A DNA stretch of 25,371 nucleotides, taken from Mikrocytos mackini (taxonomy: Eukaryota; Endomyxa; Ascetosporea; Mikrocytida; Mikrocytiidae). The translations under genes and the position numbers were made by a program. The notes below the pieces were generated by a model that had not been told where the DNA came from, did no database searches, and was given only the letters and a program-made list of their open reading frames with translations. The stretch lies in the NCBI GenBank assembly GCA_030180075.1, contig JASNJN010000093.1:1-25371 (forward strand). Reading direction: 5' to 3'. Positions 17,841 to 25,371 of the stretch are shown piece by piece (within the stretch, counting starts at the first letter, position 1; each line of letters opens with the position of its first letter).

Positions 17841-18437
17841 CAGTCAAACCTCGATAAGATTAACAAAGTCCCGTTTTTCTTAAGGTTTTGTAAATCTTAT
17901 GTGTAGTTTGGGATTTTGTCACGATACGACCAGAATTTTGGAGAATCATAAATGAATATTTTATGTATTTCTCAATTATAAACCAGATGTAATCCATGGA
18001 TCTCAAAATTATGATAAATTTTATTTATTCAAGAGTCTAAATGACAAAATTTCCATGATTTTGCACCAGGCTATAACTCATACATTTAATTACTAAAGGT
18101 TCTAAATTGGTGCTAACACTTCTATTTAAAGCCATATTATACCTGGAATATTGAACCAAGATTTTTCCGTGAAATATTTTTGATAAATAAATTTTATCCG
18201 AGTGTAAATCTTACGGAAAAAACAATATTTTCAAATTTTGATAAATGGATTCCTATGCTATTTTAGCACCTAATCAATACTTATTGGGTAAAGTTCACAT
18301 AATTTATGCACAATTTGGTGATTATTGAGCCATTTCCCGAAAAATAATTTTCGGAAAATCGTCGAAAATGGGTGTTTTTTGTAAATCTTACGCGTGTAAA
18401 TCTTAGGAAATTTGTAAATTTTATCGAGGTTTGACTG
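17841..18437. mobile_element. pogo/Tigger-like MITE
   Basis: The ends are CAGTCAAACCTCGATAAGAT and, inverted, CAGTCAAACCTCGATAAAAT, flanked by TA at 17839-17840 and 18438-18439. CAGTNNAACCTCGNTA ends with a TA duplication are characteristic of pogo/Tigger elements of the Tc1-mariner superfamily. The 597-bp interior has no transposase. Motifs such as GTAAATCTTA recur inside. Confidence 0.88.
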
Positions 18438-18439
18438 TA

Positions 18440-18761
18440 TATTGGGGAAAATATTATCGAATCCAAAAAATCACATGAAATGAAATACTATCCAATAAAA
18501 AAGTAAAAATCACATGAAAAATTATACAGTCTAAGGCGATATTATGGTCATAAATATCATTTTAAACATTTGCATGGAAATTTTTTGTTTTTTTTAAATA
18601 AAATTTTTTCTATTTTCAATTCTTGCCACTAATTCATGAAAATTTTTACCATTTGGATACAAAAATCCGAAAATTACGTGTAAATTTTTCGGATTTACAT
18701 GGGATTTTGTAAATTATTATGCGTTAATCTTCAATATATTACAAACAAGCAGGATAAAATA
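18440..18761. other. A+T-rich stretch, possible degraded transposon end
   Basis: No gene is seen. TACAGTCTAAGGCGATATTATGG at 18527-18549 resembles a single pogo-type end (TA followed by CAGTC), but I find no convincing partner. Confidence 0.3.
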
Positions 18762-18769
18762 GTATTTAG

Positions 18770-19297
18770 CAGTGTTGATAAAATTATTAAATTTAATTTT
18801 TTTATCATTGAAAAATTAAAAAAAATTAAATTTGTTTTAAGATTTTTGGTAAAATATACTTGCATTTAACGTTTATAATGGTTTTAAAGGATTCTTCGTA
18901 ATTCTAATCAAAAAAATTAAACTTAACTTAGAAAATTAATTTTTTGTAATTTTATGATTACGTAATTTTTTAATTTTATAAAAGTACCCCTATTCCGTCC
19001 AAAATGGGCATTATTTTCGCTATCAGTGGATAATAACCTAAATTTGTATAGTTATAAGTTGTCAAAATCGATAAGACTTCTGTATAGACTTCTATATGTG
19101 AACATTTCGATTGAATGCATAACAATTTCCTTACAAAAATTTTTTTATCCTAATGGACATAATAAAGTCAATTAATACCTTAACGATAGATTATAAACGT
19201 TAAAAACCCAAATTGGCGGATTTTGAAAAATTTCCTAACGTAATTTTTTATTATCATTTTTTGCTAATGGAAAAATTTTTTAATTTTGTCAACACTG
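18770..19297. mobile_element. hAT-like MITE
   Basis: The element starts CAGTGTTGATAAAATTATTA and ends with the inverse of CAGTGTTGACAAAATTAAAA, and is flanked by the 8-bp duplication GTATTTAG (18762-18769 and 19298-19305). CAGTGTTG ends plus an 8-bp duplication are typical of hAT transposons. It is 528 bp with no coding capacity. Confidence 0.9.
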
Positions 19298-19402
19298 GTA
19301 TTTAGATTTTAAATGCCTTATCCCTTTGTTATTTTCTAAGTATGGAGTTGGATAATGGTATTTTTGTTATTTGTAGGATTTTTTAAATTAAATATAATAA
19401 TT

Positions 19403-19604
19403 AGGGTTCGGAAAATATGTGACAAAAAACGATCGAATATGTGAATAATATGTGATTTTAAGAGATTATAGAGGAAAGTCTAAAATTCGAGGATGCTCAG
19501 ATATAGGATACCTAAAAATTCCCCCAGATTTATAAAGGATTTTTGGTCGAATTTCACTCAAAATATGTGACAGCAAGTTTTGTCACATATATTCCGAACC
19601 CTAA
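19403..19604. mobile_element. PIF/Harbinger-like MITE
   Basis: The inverted ends TTAGGGTTCGGAAAATATGT... match over 27 bp with one mismatch and are flanked by TAA on both sides (19400-19402, 19605-19607). A 3-bp TWA duplication fits PIF/Harbinger. It is 202 bp long. The ends are related to those of the element at 21391-22029 (GTAGGGTGCGGATAATATGT). Confidence 0.8.
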
Positions 19605-19607
19605 TAA

Positions 19608-19819
19608 TGATTATTTGACGACGATTTCACCGGACCCTTCACAGTGAATTATACTCTCCCATTCTTCGCAGTAGCTAGACTTTCTATCCTTTCATTTATC
19701 TGTTACCCACAGTTTCAGGTGATCATCACTCTCCTGTTCCTCGTACGCCCCTGAGCTTTCAACTTCCTTATATAGCATAAGGAAGGGAGGTCTCTTTCTC
19801 TTACAGAGGTGTGGGGCTT
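19608..19819 (-). other. Unassigned sequence with a possible decayed coding fragment
   Basis: On the - strand two overlapping frames are open across the 19820-19828 junction, one reading CQEAPHLCKRKRPPFL... to a stop at 19692. Base composition is less A+T-rich than the surroundings. I do not recognise the product and it may be the remnant of an older element or gene into which the 19829-20246 MITE inserted. Confidence 0.25.
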
Positions 19820-19828
19820 CTTGGCACG

Positions 19829-20246
19829 GCTCGGATCGCGTTTTGCCCCAAATAATTGCATTTTGCACCAAATTCTTAATAAAAATTTTGAATTTAGGTG
19901 ATATAAAGGCTGTTTCATTTTGCCCCAAATTTTTTCCTGCCAATTTTGCATACATTTGACAAATATATGTCTAAAACATGAGATTTTCCCGCAAAACCGC
20001 GAAATATCGTTAAATAACTCATTATCAACCACAAAGTGTTATTTACATCGTTTTTAATGTGAAATGTGTCATATTTACCTAAAGTGTGTATTATCGAGGT
20101 GATATGAGTTTTAAACACCGTCTGTGCATTCAATTTACTGTATTTTCCTTCGGAAAATACTATAAACAAATAATAATCTTCGTTGTGACATTTTAAGGGG
20201 GTTTTGGCACATTAGCGAAATTTGGGGCAAAATGAAATTACAGTCA
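19829..20246. mobile_element. MULE-type MITE with 9-bp target duplication
   Basis: The 418-bp element is flanked by CTTGGCACG at 19820-19828 and 20247-20255, a 9-bp duplication typical of Mutator-like elements. Both ends contain TTTTGCCCCAAAT in inverted orientation about 10-15 bp from the termini; the outermost bases do not match well. No transposase is encoded. Confidence 0.75.
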
Positions 20247-20291
20247 CTTGGCACGAACCACCGGAAAATATTTTTATTTGTAGGATAATTA

Positions 20292-20581
20292 CAGTCAACT
20301 CCGGATATAACGAAGTTGTCAAAAAGACCCATTTTTCTCTATAATTTTATTCGTATATGACAAATTATCGCTTATAACGAGTATTTAAATTTTAATGAAT
20401 ATTGAAATTAAATTTTACGGTCTCTGAGATATTTCCAAAATATCAAAATTATGGAAATACATACTAACCGTATATTTTCTTGTCTGGTATCAAGACTTTT
20501 CCTTGTAAAAATCTTAATTTGCCATAACTGAATTTTTGGATAGGATATAACGAAGTTTTTTGTTATAATCGGAGTTGACTG
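20292..20581. mobile_element. Second pogo/Tigger-like MITE
   Basis: The ends CAGTCAACTCCGGATATAAC and inverted CAGTCAACTCCGATTATAAC lie between TA duplications (20290-20291, 20582-20583). It is 290 bp long and non-coding. The ends differ from those of the 17841-18437 element, so it is a separate family. Confidence 0.85.
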
Positions 20582-20604
20582 TATATGTTTTTATTTTAAG
20601 AATA

Positions 20605-21168
20605 CAGCTATCCCTGGTTATAAGCAAATTTTTTTGTAATTTTTCGATTTTATGTGATCTTAACCAGGTGAAATTTGAGTGGTAGCTTAAATCCGTCTAT
20701 CGATTACATATAGTATAATCCAAGAAAAGACCAGGATTTTTGATATACCTTTGTTATATCATAACTTTTTTGAAGTACATAACTAGTGATGAGTGAAATA
20801 TTCTCTAAATTACAAAATTTAATATAGTGTTTGTTTTGAGTAAAAAATATAGAACATTTCGGGTTTTTTGAAAATTTTGTTTTATTCGCAAAATTTTATC
20901 GGCATATTTCACCATTTTGAGCATATTTCACATGTTTATAAGGATATTATTTGCTCATATTGGTAGGGACAATATGTTTTCCGAGTTATGAGCATATTTC
21001 ACTCATCCATATACATAACATATGTGTTTATGTTTAGCCCATTTTCAGATTTTAGTTTTTGATAAACTTTTTCATATCATATTTATGAAAATTAAAGTGG
21101 CGGACCCCTGTTTTGGCGAGATTAAAGAGGCGTGATCTTATAAAAATGCTTTTAACCAGGAACCACTG
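20605..21168. mobile_element. Tc1-mariner/pogo-like MITE hosting a nested insertion
   Basis: The left end CAGCTATCCCTGGTTATAAG and inverted right end CAGTGGTTCCTGGTTAAAAG match imperfectly and are flanked by TA (20603-20604, 21169-21170). The total is 564 bp, of which 228 bp plus an 8-bp duplication are a later hAT MITE (20784-21011). Confidence 0.75.
20784..21011. mobile_element. Nested hAT-like MITE
   Basis: The ends TAGTGATGAGTGAAATATTC and inverted TATGGATGAGTGAAATATGC agree at 17 of 20 positions. The 8-bp duplication TACATAAC flanks it at 20776-20783 and 21012-21019. It is 228 bp, non-coding, and inserted into the 20605-21168 element, which must be older. Confidence 0.85.
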
Positions 21169-21235
21169 TATATAAATATTGATTTAATTGAAACGATAAA
21201 AGGACTAAATTGACTTGTTGAATTTATCTTATTAA

Positions 21236-21390
21236 TTAAATGGTTCCATTTTGTACTTTAACATAATATTTCAATAACATAATATCTCTAAAAAGGGACG
21301 GGCTCATTCTGTTCCTTCTTAATGTTAAGACATTGCCCGTGATAGAGAAAGATCTCTCTGGTTCAATATTTGTAGGTTTAATAGCCATTA
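21236..21390 (-). pseudogene. hAT transposase C-terminal remnant
   Basis: About 50 codons read LLMAIKPTNIEPERSFSITG and onward through LRRNRMSPSLFRDIMLLKYY to a stop at 21236. This matches the hAT-family dimerisation domain (P.TS..ERSFS..G......RN.LSP......L.LK). The upstream part of the gene is missing because a Harbinger-like MITE starts at 21391. No catalytic region is present, so it is a fossil. Confidence 0.8.
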
Positions 21391-22029
21391 GTAGGGTGCG
21401 GATAATATGAAAATCCACATATCACATATATATATATCCATATATCGAGTAGAAAATTTTGGCTCAAATTATAATGTAAAGTCATATATATCCACATATC
21501 AGACCCCTATTTTGGGAGAAAATTGGAAAATAAAAAGTTCGAATTTTCCCAAAATTTTGTTATTAAATGATTTCTAACGTATATTTGTATATGTAGATAT
21601 CATTTCAGAGAAAATTAATGAACTTTTGGTTGATAAAACAAAATTTTACAACCCAAATATGGACAATTTCAAGATTGTAAAAAAAATTTTATATATACTT
21701 TTCAAATGATAAAAAATATCTTAGCTATGTTATTTTGTTGAAATAAACGCATAGAAGCATTTTCAGGCAAAAATTTTGAGAATTTTTCAATTCTGATTTT
21801 TTGAACACCATGGAAATATAATTGATAAAAAATAAAAAATTTCATAGTTTAAGCAATAAAAATCATAGAATCCATGCTAATTGAACACGAGAAACATGTT
21901 AGAATATAAACTTTCAGATGTATTGGGCGAAAATATGCCTCCTTTGAAAAATCACATATTTTTCGCCAAAAAGTCACATATTCACATATTTTTCGGACAC
22001 AAAAAAGTCACATATTATCCGCACCCTAC
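21391..22029. mobile_element. PIF/Harbinger-like MITE, larger relative of 19403-19604
   Basis: The inverted ends GTAGGGTGCGGATAATATG are flanked by TTA (21388-21390, 22030-22032). It is 639 bp long with CACATAT/ATATGTG motifs scattered near both ends. It lies between the hAT remnant and the degraded MULE-like sequence. Confidence 0.82.
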
Positions 22030-22032
22030 TTA

Positions 22033-22520
22033 TAATCCTCCTGTGAGTTAAAGTTTCTTGTAGTCGGATTATAAAATCGGCGAAACATTGCTTCTTAGGA
22101 ATTATTTGTTTAATTTTCGAAAAAAGGACTCGTTTCTTGCAGTACTTGTCTCATAACAATTCAAGTTTGGTGGTTTCAATCCTAATACAAATTCATTATG
22201 AATTGTATCCCAATTCTTTATAAAATAGTCATAGGCTTCCTCTGAAATTTCATTAAGTCTTTTTAATTTATTATTATATTGAATCTNNTNTTGATTGGTA
22301 TATTCATTATTGTTATCATCGTTACTGTATTGTTGTTTGTATTCATATATATTTTAGATGTAGTAGATTTCTTCTCTTCGTTTATTTGGGTGTGGGTTCC
22401 GTGTTTCTTTTTGTTTGTTACATCGCTTTTGTAATCATAATTCTTTACATGGGCCTTTCCTTGGTGGATTTTAAGACCCCGTTTGTTTTAAAACGTGTCT
22501 CCACAGTCACATTGAACCAT
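22033..22520 (-). pseudogene. Degraded zinc-finger MULE-like gene, left copy, internally deleted
   Basis: On the - strand from an ATG at 22520 the sequence reads MVQCDCGDTF, stop, NKRGLKIHQGKAH: a C2H2 finger with an in-frame TAA, as in the right copy. Past the palindrome arm (22338), in another frame, it reads EISEEAYDYFIKNWDTIHNE, then FVLGLKPPNLNCYETSTARNES. This resembles the NW..I..EWV.GL and N.TNNR.ES region that precedes the SWIM finger in animal MULE transposases. A further 1-bp shift at a T run (about 22128) continues it as QIIPKKQCFADFIIRLQETL. The catalytic middle is missing. Three Ns (22287, 22288, 22290) add uncertainty. Confidence 0.5.
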
Positions 22521-23190
22521 AAACCAACAATTTTATCGATTATAAAATTTCAAATTTCAAAAAATAATGACAGCATAACCAACAAAGAAGACAACAGAAC
22601 AATATTAAAAAAGTTTCACAACCAAACAATTACGAAAAATACCCCAACATGACGTATAAATATCAATAAACTTCTACAAAATTTAAAATAAAGTCAGGAT
22701 TCTTCGATTAGTTGCAGGCGATGACATTTAGAATAGAACAGGATTTTAAATTAAATGCTTCGAAATGGTGCATTTAATTTAAAATCCTGTTCTATTCTAA
22801 ATGTCATCGCCTGCAACTAATCGAAGAATCCTGACTTTATTTTAAATTTTGTAGAAGTTTATTGATATTTATACGTCATGTTGGGGTATTTTTCGTAATT
22901 GTTTGGTTGTGAAACTTTTTTAATATTGTTCTGTTGTCTTCTTTGTTGGTTATGCTGTCATTATTTTTTGAAATTTGAAATTTTATAATCGATAAAATTG
23001 TTGGTTTATGGTTCAATGTGACTGTGGAGACACGTTTTAAAACAAACGGGGTCTTAAAATCCACCAAGGAAAGGCCCATGTAAAGAATTATGATTACAAA
23101 AGCGATGTAACAAACAAAAAGAAACACGGAACCCACACCCAAATAAACGAAGAGAAGAAATCTACTACATCTAAAATATATATGAATACA
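22338..23190. repeat. Palindrome with 421-bp arms and an 11-bp loop
   Basis: Left arm 22338-22758 and right arm 22770-23190 are reverse complements with no mismatch in any stretch I compared. The loop is TTCGAAATGGT (22759-22769). The first ~60 codons of the zinc-finger gene are present on both arms, diverging outward from the centre. Flanking sequence beyond each arm is different, so only this core was duplicated. Confidence 0.9.
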
Positions 23191-23553
23191 CTGGGTGACG
23201 AGTTTAACACAACAAAAAACATAGAGAAAGATCCCGTGACTATGGTCGCGAATAAACAAGCTTCAAACAACATCGCCCCTTCTTCGTTGGACTCCAGTCT
23301 TACTAATAACAGCATAGTTGAAACTTCTAAACCGACAACTATATTCAACTGTAATCATTGTGAGTTTGTAGGCAAAGATCGTTTACAGACAATTAAACAT
23401 ATAAGCAAAATTCATAATGAAAGATGTACGGTTCAAAGTAAAATGTTTTATCACTATGATGATCTTGTTGAATGGCTGACCGAGTGGAAACATAGCACCA
23501 CTCATTCCATGATTTCTAATAACGGTGACAAGAAACAAGACACCAAGGATTGA
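23008..23553 (+). pseudogene. C2H2 zinc-finger gene fragment, right copy, with nonsense codon
   Basis: From the ATG at 23008 the frame reads MVQCDCGDTF, then TAA at 23038-23040, then NKRGLKIHQGKAH, which together form one C2H2 finger interrupted by a stop. The frame then stays open through the second ATG at 23182 to the stop after 23550. A second finger, CNHCEFVGKDRLQTIKHISKIH, has C-x2-C-x12-H-x4-H spacing. After it, MFYHYDDLVEWLTEWKHSTTHS resembles the F.s.eef..W...E..T segment at the N-terminus of zinc-finger/SWIM MULE proteins. A 123-aa product from 23182 would keep only the second finger. It is probably a truncated transposase-type gene; expression is uncertain. Confidence 0.55.
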
Positions 23554-23577
23554 AATTCATTTCGCCTAAAAAAGTTG

Positions 23578-23941
23578 CATTTTTCCTGAAATTCTTACAC
23601 TTTTTCTGATTTTTTGCCGTTTTTTAATTTTATAAATTATATTAACAAAATTTTCAAATTAAATTTGTCCGGCAATTCAATTATATTTAATTTTAGATGA
23701 ATTATGATGGTTTTCCAAAAATTACCAACAACACTTTGACAAAATCAGGTCTAGATATTTTCATTACTTTATAAATTGGTGCAAAAACAAACAGAAATTC
23801 CAAGAAAAAACTATATTTTCAGTTAAATAATCATCCTGTAAATATATGGTATAAATTTCAAATCTCAACATGTAAAATTCTGTAATTAGTTATTCGAAAT
23901 AAAATAATTTTAGGGAAATTATAAGAATTTCAGGAAAAATG
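23578..23941. mobile_element. Small TIR element, probably a non-autonomous MULE relative
   Basis: A perfect 20-bp inverted repeat, CATTTTTCCTGAAATTCTTA, bounds 364 bp, with AAGTTG directly repeated on both sides (23572-23577, 23942-23947). Next to the left end is TTTTTCTGATTTTTTG. The CCTGAAATT and CTGATTTTTT pair is also found upstream of the MULE transposase at 2985-3015, suggesting a common family. The interior has no coding frame. Confidence 0.65.
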
Positions 23942-23951
23942 AAGTTGAGGT

Positions 23952-24158
23952 TCACATTATGCCCGGCATTTGCACGGTTTTGTGCTTATCTCCGATAATC
24001 GTTACTCTTTGATCAAGAATTAACTTGAAATCGTTAGAGTTTCTGGATACACGGTTTCCAGTATCATATAGGGATAGTTTGTCCCCTAACCTATGGAAGG
24101 TTATGATTTCGTTTGCTATTTGCAGTACAACTGCATCTAGACATTTAAATTTTATTGA
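23952..24158 (-). pseudogene. Short open coding-like fragment, unrecognised
   Basis: On the - strand, about 68 codons are open, ending ...VQMPGIM then TGA at 23952-23954, and including KCLDAVVLQIANEIITFHRL followed by GDKLSLYDTGNR. The sequence is less A+T-rich than its neighbours and lacks an upstream ATG. It looks like the tail of a decayed protein-coding region cut by the MITE at 23578-23941, but I cannot name a family. Confidence 0.35.
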
Positions 24159-24159
24159 T

Positions 24160-24854
24160 TATTATAAAAATCGATAAATCGATAAATATTTTCGATATGA
24201 TAAACATGATTTTTCGATAAATTCTGCTTTTTACGTGGGAGGCATTTAAAAGCTATATTTATATAAATTTCGATATTTCGATGCAAAATATTAAAATTTT
24301 CGTTCATAAGACTAAAATCTTATCATAATACCCCAGTTTATTATAGATTAGCTGAATTATGCTCTTGATAATCAATTACAACAAAATTTATTTCGAAATA
24401 ATAGTAAAACTCGCATATTGATTTTCGATATATCGATTATCGAAAATATCGAATTATTGAAAAATCCGGCTAAATTCCAATCTGCCACAAATTATCCTGA
24501 CAGCCACAGATTTTGAAATTGAATTTGAAAAAATTTCTCTATTTTCATTGAATTTCAATTTTCTGAGCAAAAAAAAATTTCAAATACAAATTTCCTAATA
24601 AAAAAATTTCGAAACAAAAATTTTTTGTTGCTAAAATAGCGTTTTTATGTTCTAATTAAAATTTTTGAAAAAATTTTTTTTTTGGATTTTTCGAAGGGGG
24701 TGCATCAGGTGGTTTTCAAAAAATGTCGGACCATAAAAACTCAAAATTTTGCATGAAATTTTTTTTGAAATTTATTTAGCAAATGTATTTTGAGAGATCT
24801 ACAAAAAGATACTTTCCAAAAATTTCATTGAATTTTCAATCAATTTAATATGAA
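24160..24854. other. A+T-rich repeat region with TCGAT-rich inverted segments
   Basis: 24163-24225 (ATCGATAAATCGATAAATATTTTCGATA) and 24418-24460 (TTTTCGATATATCGATTATCGAAAATATCG) are loosely inverted and may be the ends of a degraded MITE of about 300 bp. From 24480 onward the sequence is dominated by AAATTTC/GAAATTT and homopolymer runs. No gene is visible. Confidence 0.35.
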
Positions 24855-25371
24855 AATTTTCGAAATTTATGTTAAAATTCGCCTTTTTTGAGCCCTCAAA
24901 ATATCAAGTATTTTTTCGAAATTTTTTCTCAAAATTGTTTTATCGTTAAGATTTCGCCCGTTAAAAGCTGTAAAAAAATTTTCAGAAAAAATTTTGTATT
25001 TAATTCATATATTTTTGTGATCGACTTTTTGAACCAAAATCAAAATTTTTTTTCGATAAAAATTTCGGAAAATCCACCAAAAATCATTTTATAACTCAAG
25101 TGGCATGGTAATTTAGTATGTATAGTGCTTAAATGTNAGATTTTTATCAAAAAAAAATTTCGAATTTTTTGTACCAAAAATTTTGATTTTGGCTCAAAAA
25201 GTCGCAAACGAAAATATAGGATTTTTATACAAAATTTTTTCTGAAAAATTTTTTACAGCTTTTAACGGGCGAAATCTTAACGATAAAACAATTTTGAGAA
25301 AAAATTTCGAAAAAATAATTGATATCTTGAGGGCTCAAAAAAGGCGAATTTTGACCTAAATTTCGAAAATT
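24855..25371. repeat. Inverted repeat running off the right edge of the window
   Basis: The left arm 24855-25050 and right arm 25176-25371 are reverse complements with scattered mismatches. The best-conserved block is TTATCGTTAAGATTTCGCCC with its continuation GTTAAAAGCTGTAAAAA. The arms remain aligned right up to the last base, so the repeat continues outside the window. The loop (about 25051-25175) includes one N at 25137. It is probably a foldback or MITE-type element. Confidence 0.75.

Noticed and set aside
19692-20332. - strand ORFs across the 19829-20246 MITE
   Set aside because: Most of their length lies in the MITE interior and across its target duplication; no motif or conserved composition supports a gene.
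22165-22190. GGTTTCAATCC as a possible tRNA B box
   Set aside because: No matching A box or cloverleaf; it falls inside the degraded MULE-like coding remnant.
23038-23040. TAA inside a zinc finger as evidence of a reassigned genetic code
   Set aside because: The transposase ORFs, RBBP4 and array copy 3 all end in TAA at the expected family end, so TAA is a normal stop here.
22386-23259. Matching ORFs with a hydrophobic start (MGVGSVFLFVCYIAF...) on the palindrome arms
   Set aside because: They are antisense to the C2H2 frame on the same arms; the zinc-finger frame has a clear conserved motif, so these are probably by-products.
24888-25094. 68-codon + strand ORF
   Set aside because: It lies within the left arm and loop of an A+T-rich inverted repeat, is F/N/I-rich low complexity and has no recognisable domain.
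1-25371. CRISPR array, rRNA or other prokaryotic features
   Set aside because: No regularly spaced short direct repeats or rRNA-like sequence were seen; gene content is eukaryotic.

Overview
This window comes from a eukaryotic nuclear genome. It is very A+T-rich, has long intronless coding regions with eukaryotic domain architectures (an RBBP4/RBAP48-type WD40 protein and an FN3-MyTH4-FERM protein), AATAAA-type poly(A) signals and a dense load of class II transposons (MULE, hAT, pogo/Tc1-mariner-like and PIF/Harbinger-like). No prokaryotic feature was seen. The FN3-MyTH4-FERM protein and the zinc-finger/SWIM-type MULEs would fit an animal or a unicellular or parasitic relative with few introns, but the species cannot be fixed from this sequence.

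Layout. (1) 156-5501: two almost identical full-length Mutator-like (MULE) transposase copies facing away from each other as a ~5.3 kb inverted repeat around a ~98-bp spacer with two Ns. (2) 5932-12204: a four-copy tandem array of an unrecognised ~390-412 aa protein family on the + strand with a ~1.5 kb repeat unit. Copies 1 and 2 are broken by small transposon-like insertions plus indels; copies 3 and 4 are intact. (3) 12483-16507: two conserved genes head to head, the 955-aa Cys-cluster/FN3/MyTH4/FERM protein on the - strand and the RBBP4-type histone chaperone on the + strand, with start codons only 8 bp apart. (4) 16868-17695: a 275-aa SP/TP-rich, probably membrane-anchored protein with a TATA box. 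(5) 17700-25371: a gene-poor repeat graveyard with at least eight MITE-like elements, most with recognisable TIRs and target-site duplications. It also holds a hAT transposase remnant, a 421-bp-arm palindrome carrying copies of a degraded C2H2-zinc-finger gene (probably a zinc-finger MULE), and a further inverted repeat that runs off the right edge.

The most unusual points are these: a 264-bp TIR-bounded insertion in array copy 1 that carries both a new start codon/TATA and potential in-frame splice sites; a 231-bp perfectly identical tract between array copies 1 and 3 (gene conversion); a conserved four-codon upstream ORF in the array; the 8-bp divergent gene pair; and three large inverted repeats within 25 kb. 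The array proteins are the best candidate for an undescribed gene family; no function is claimed for them.
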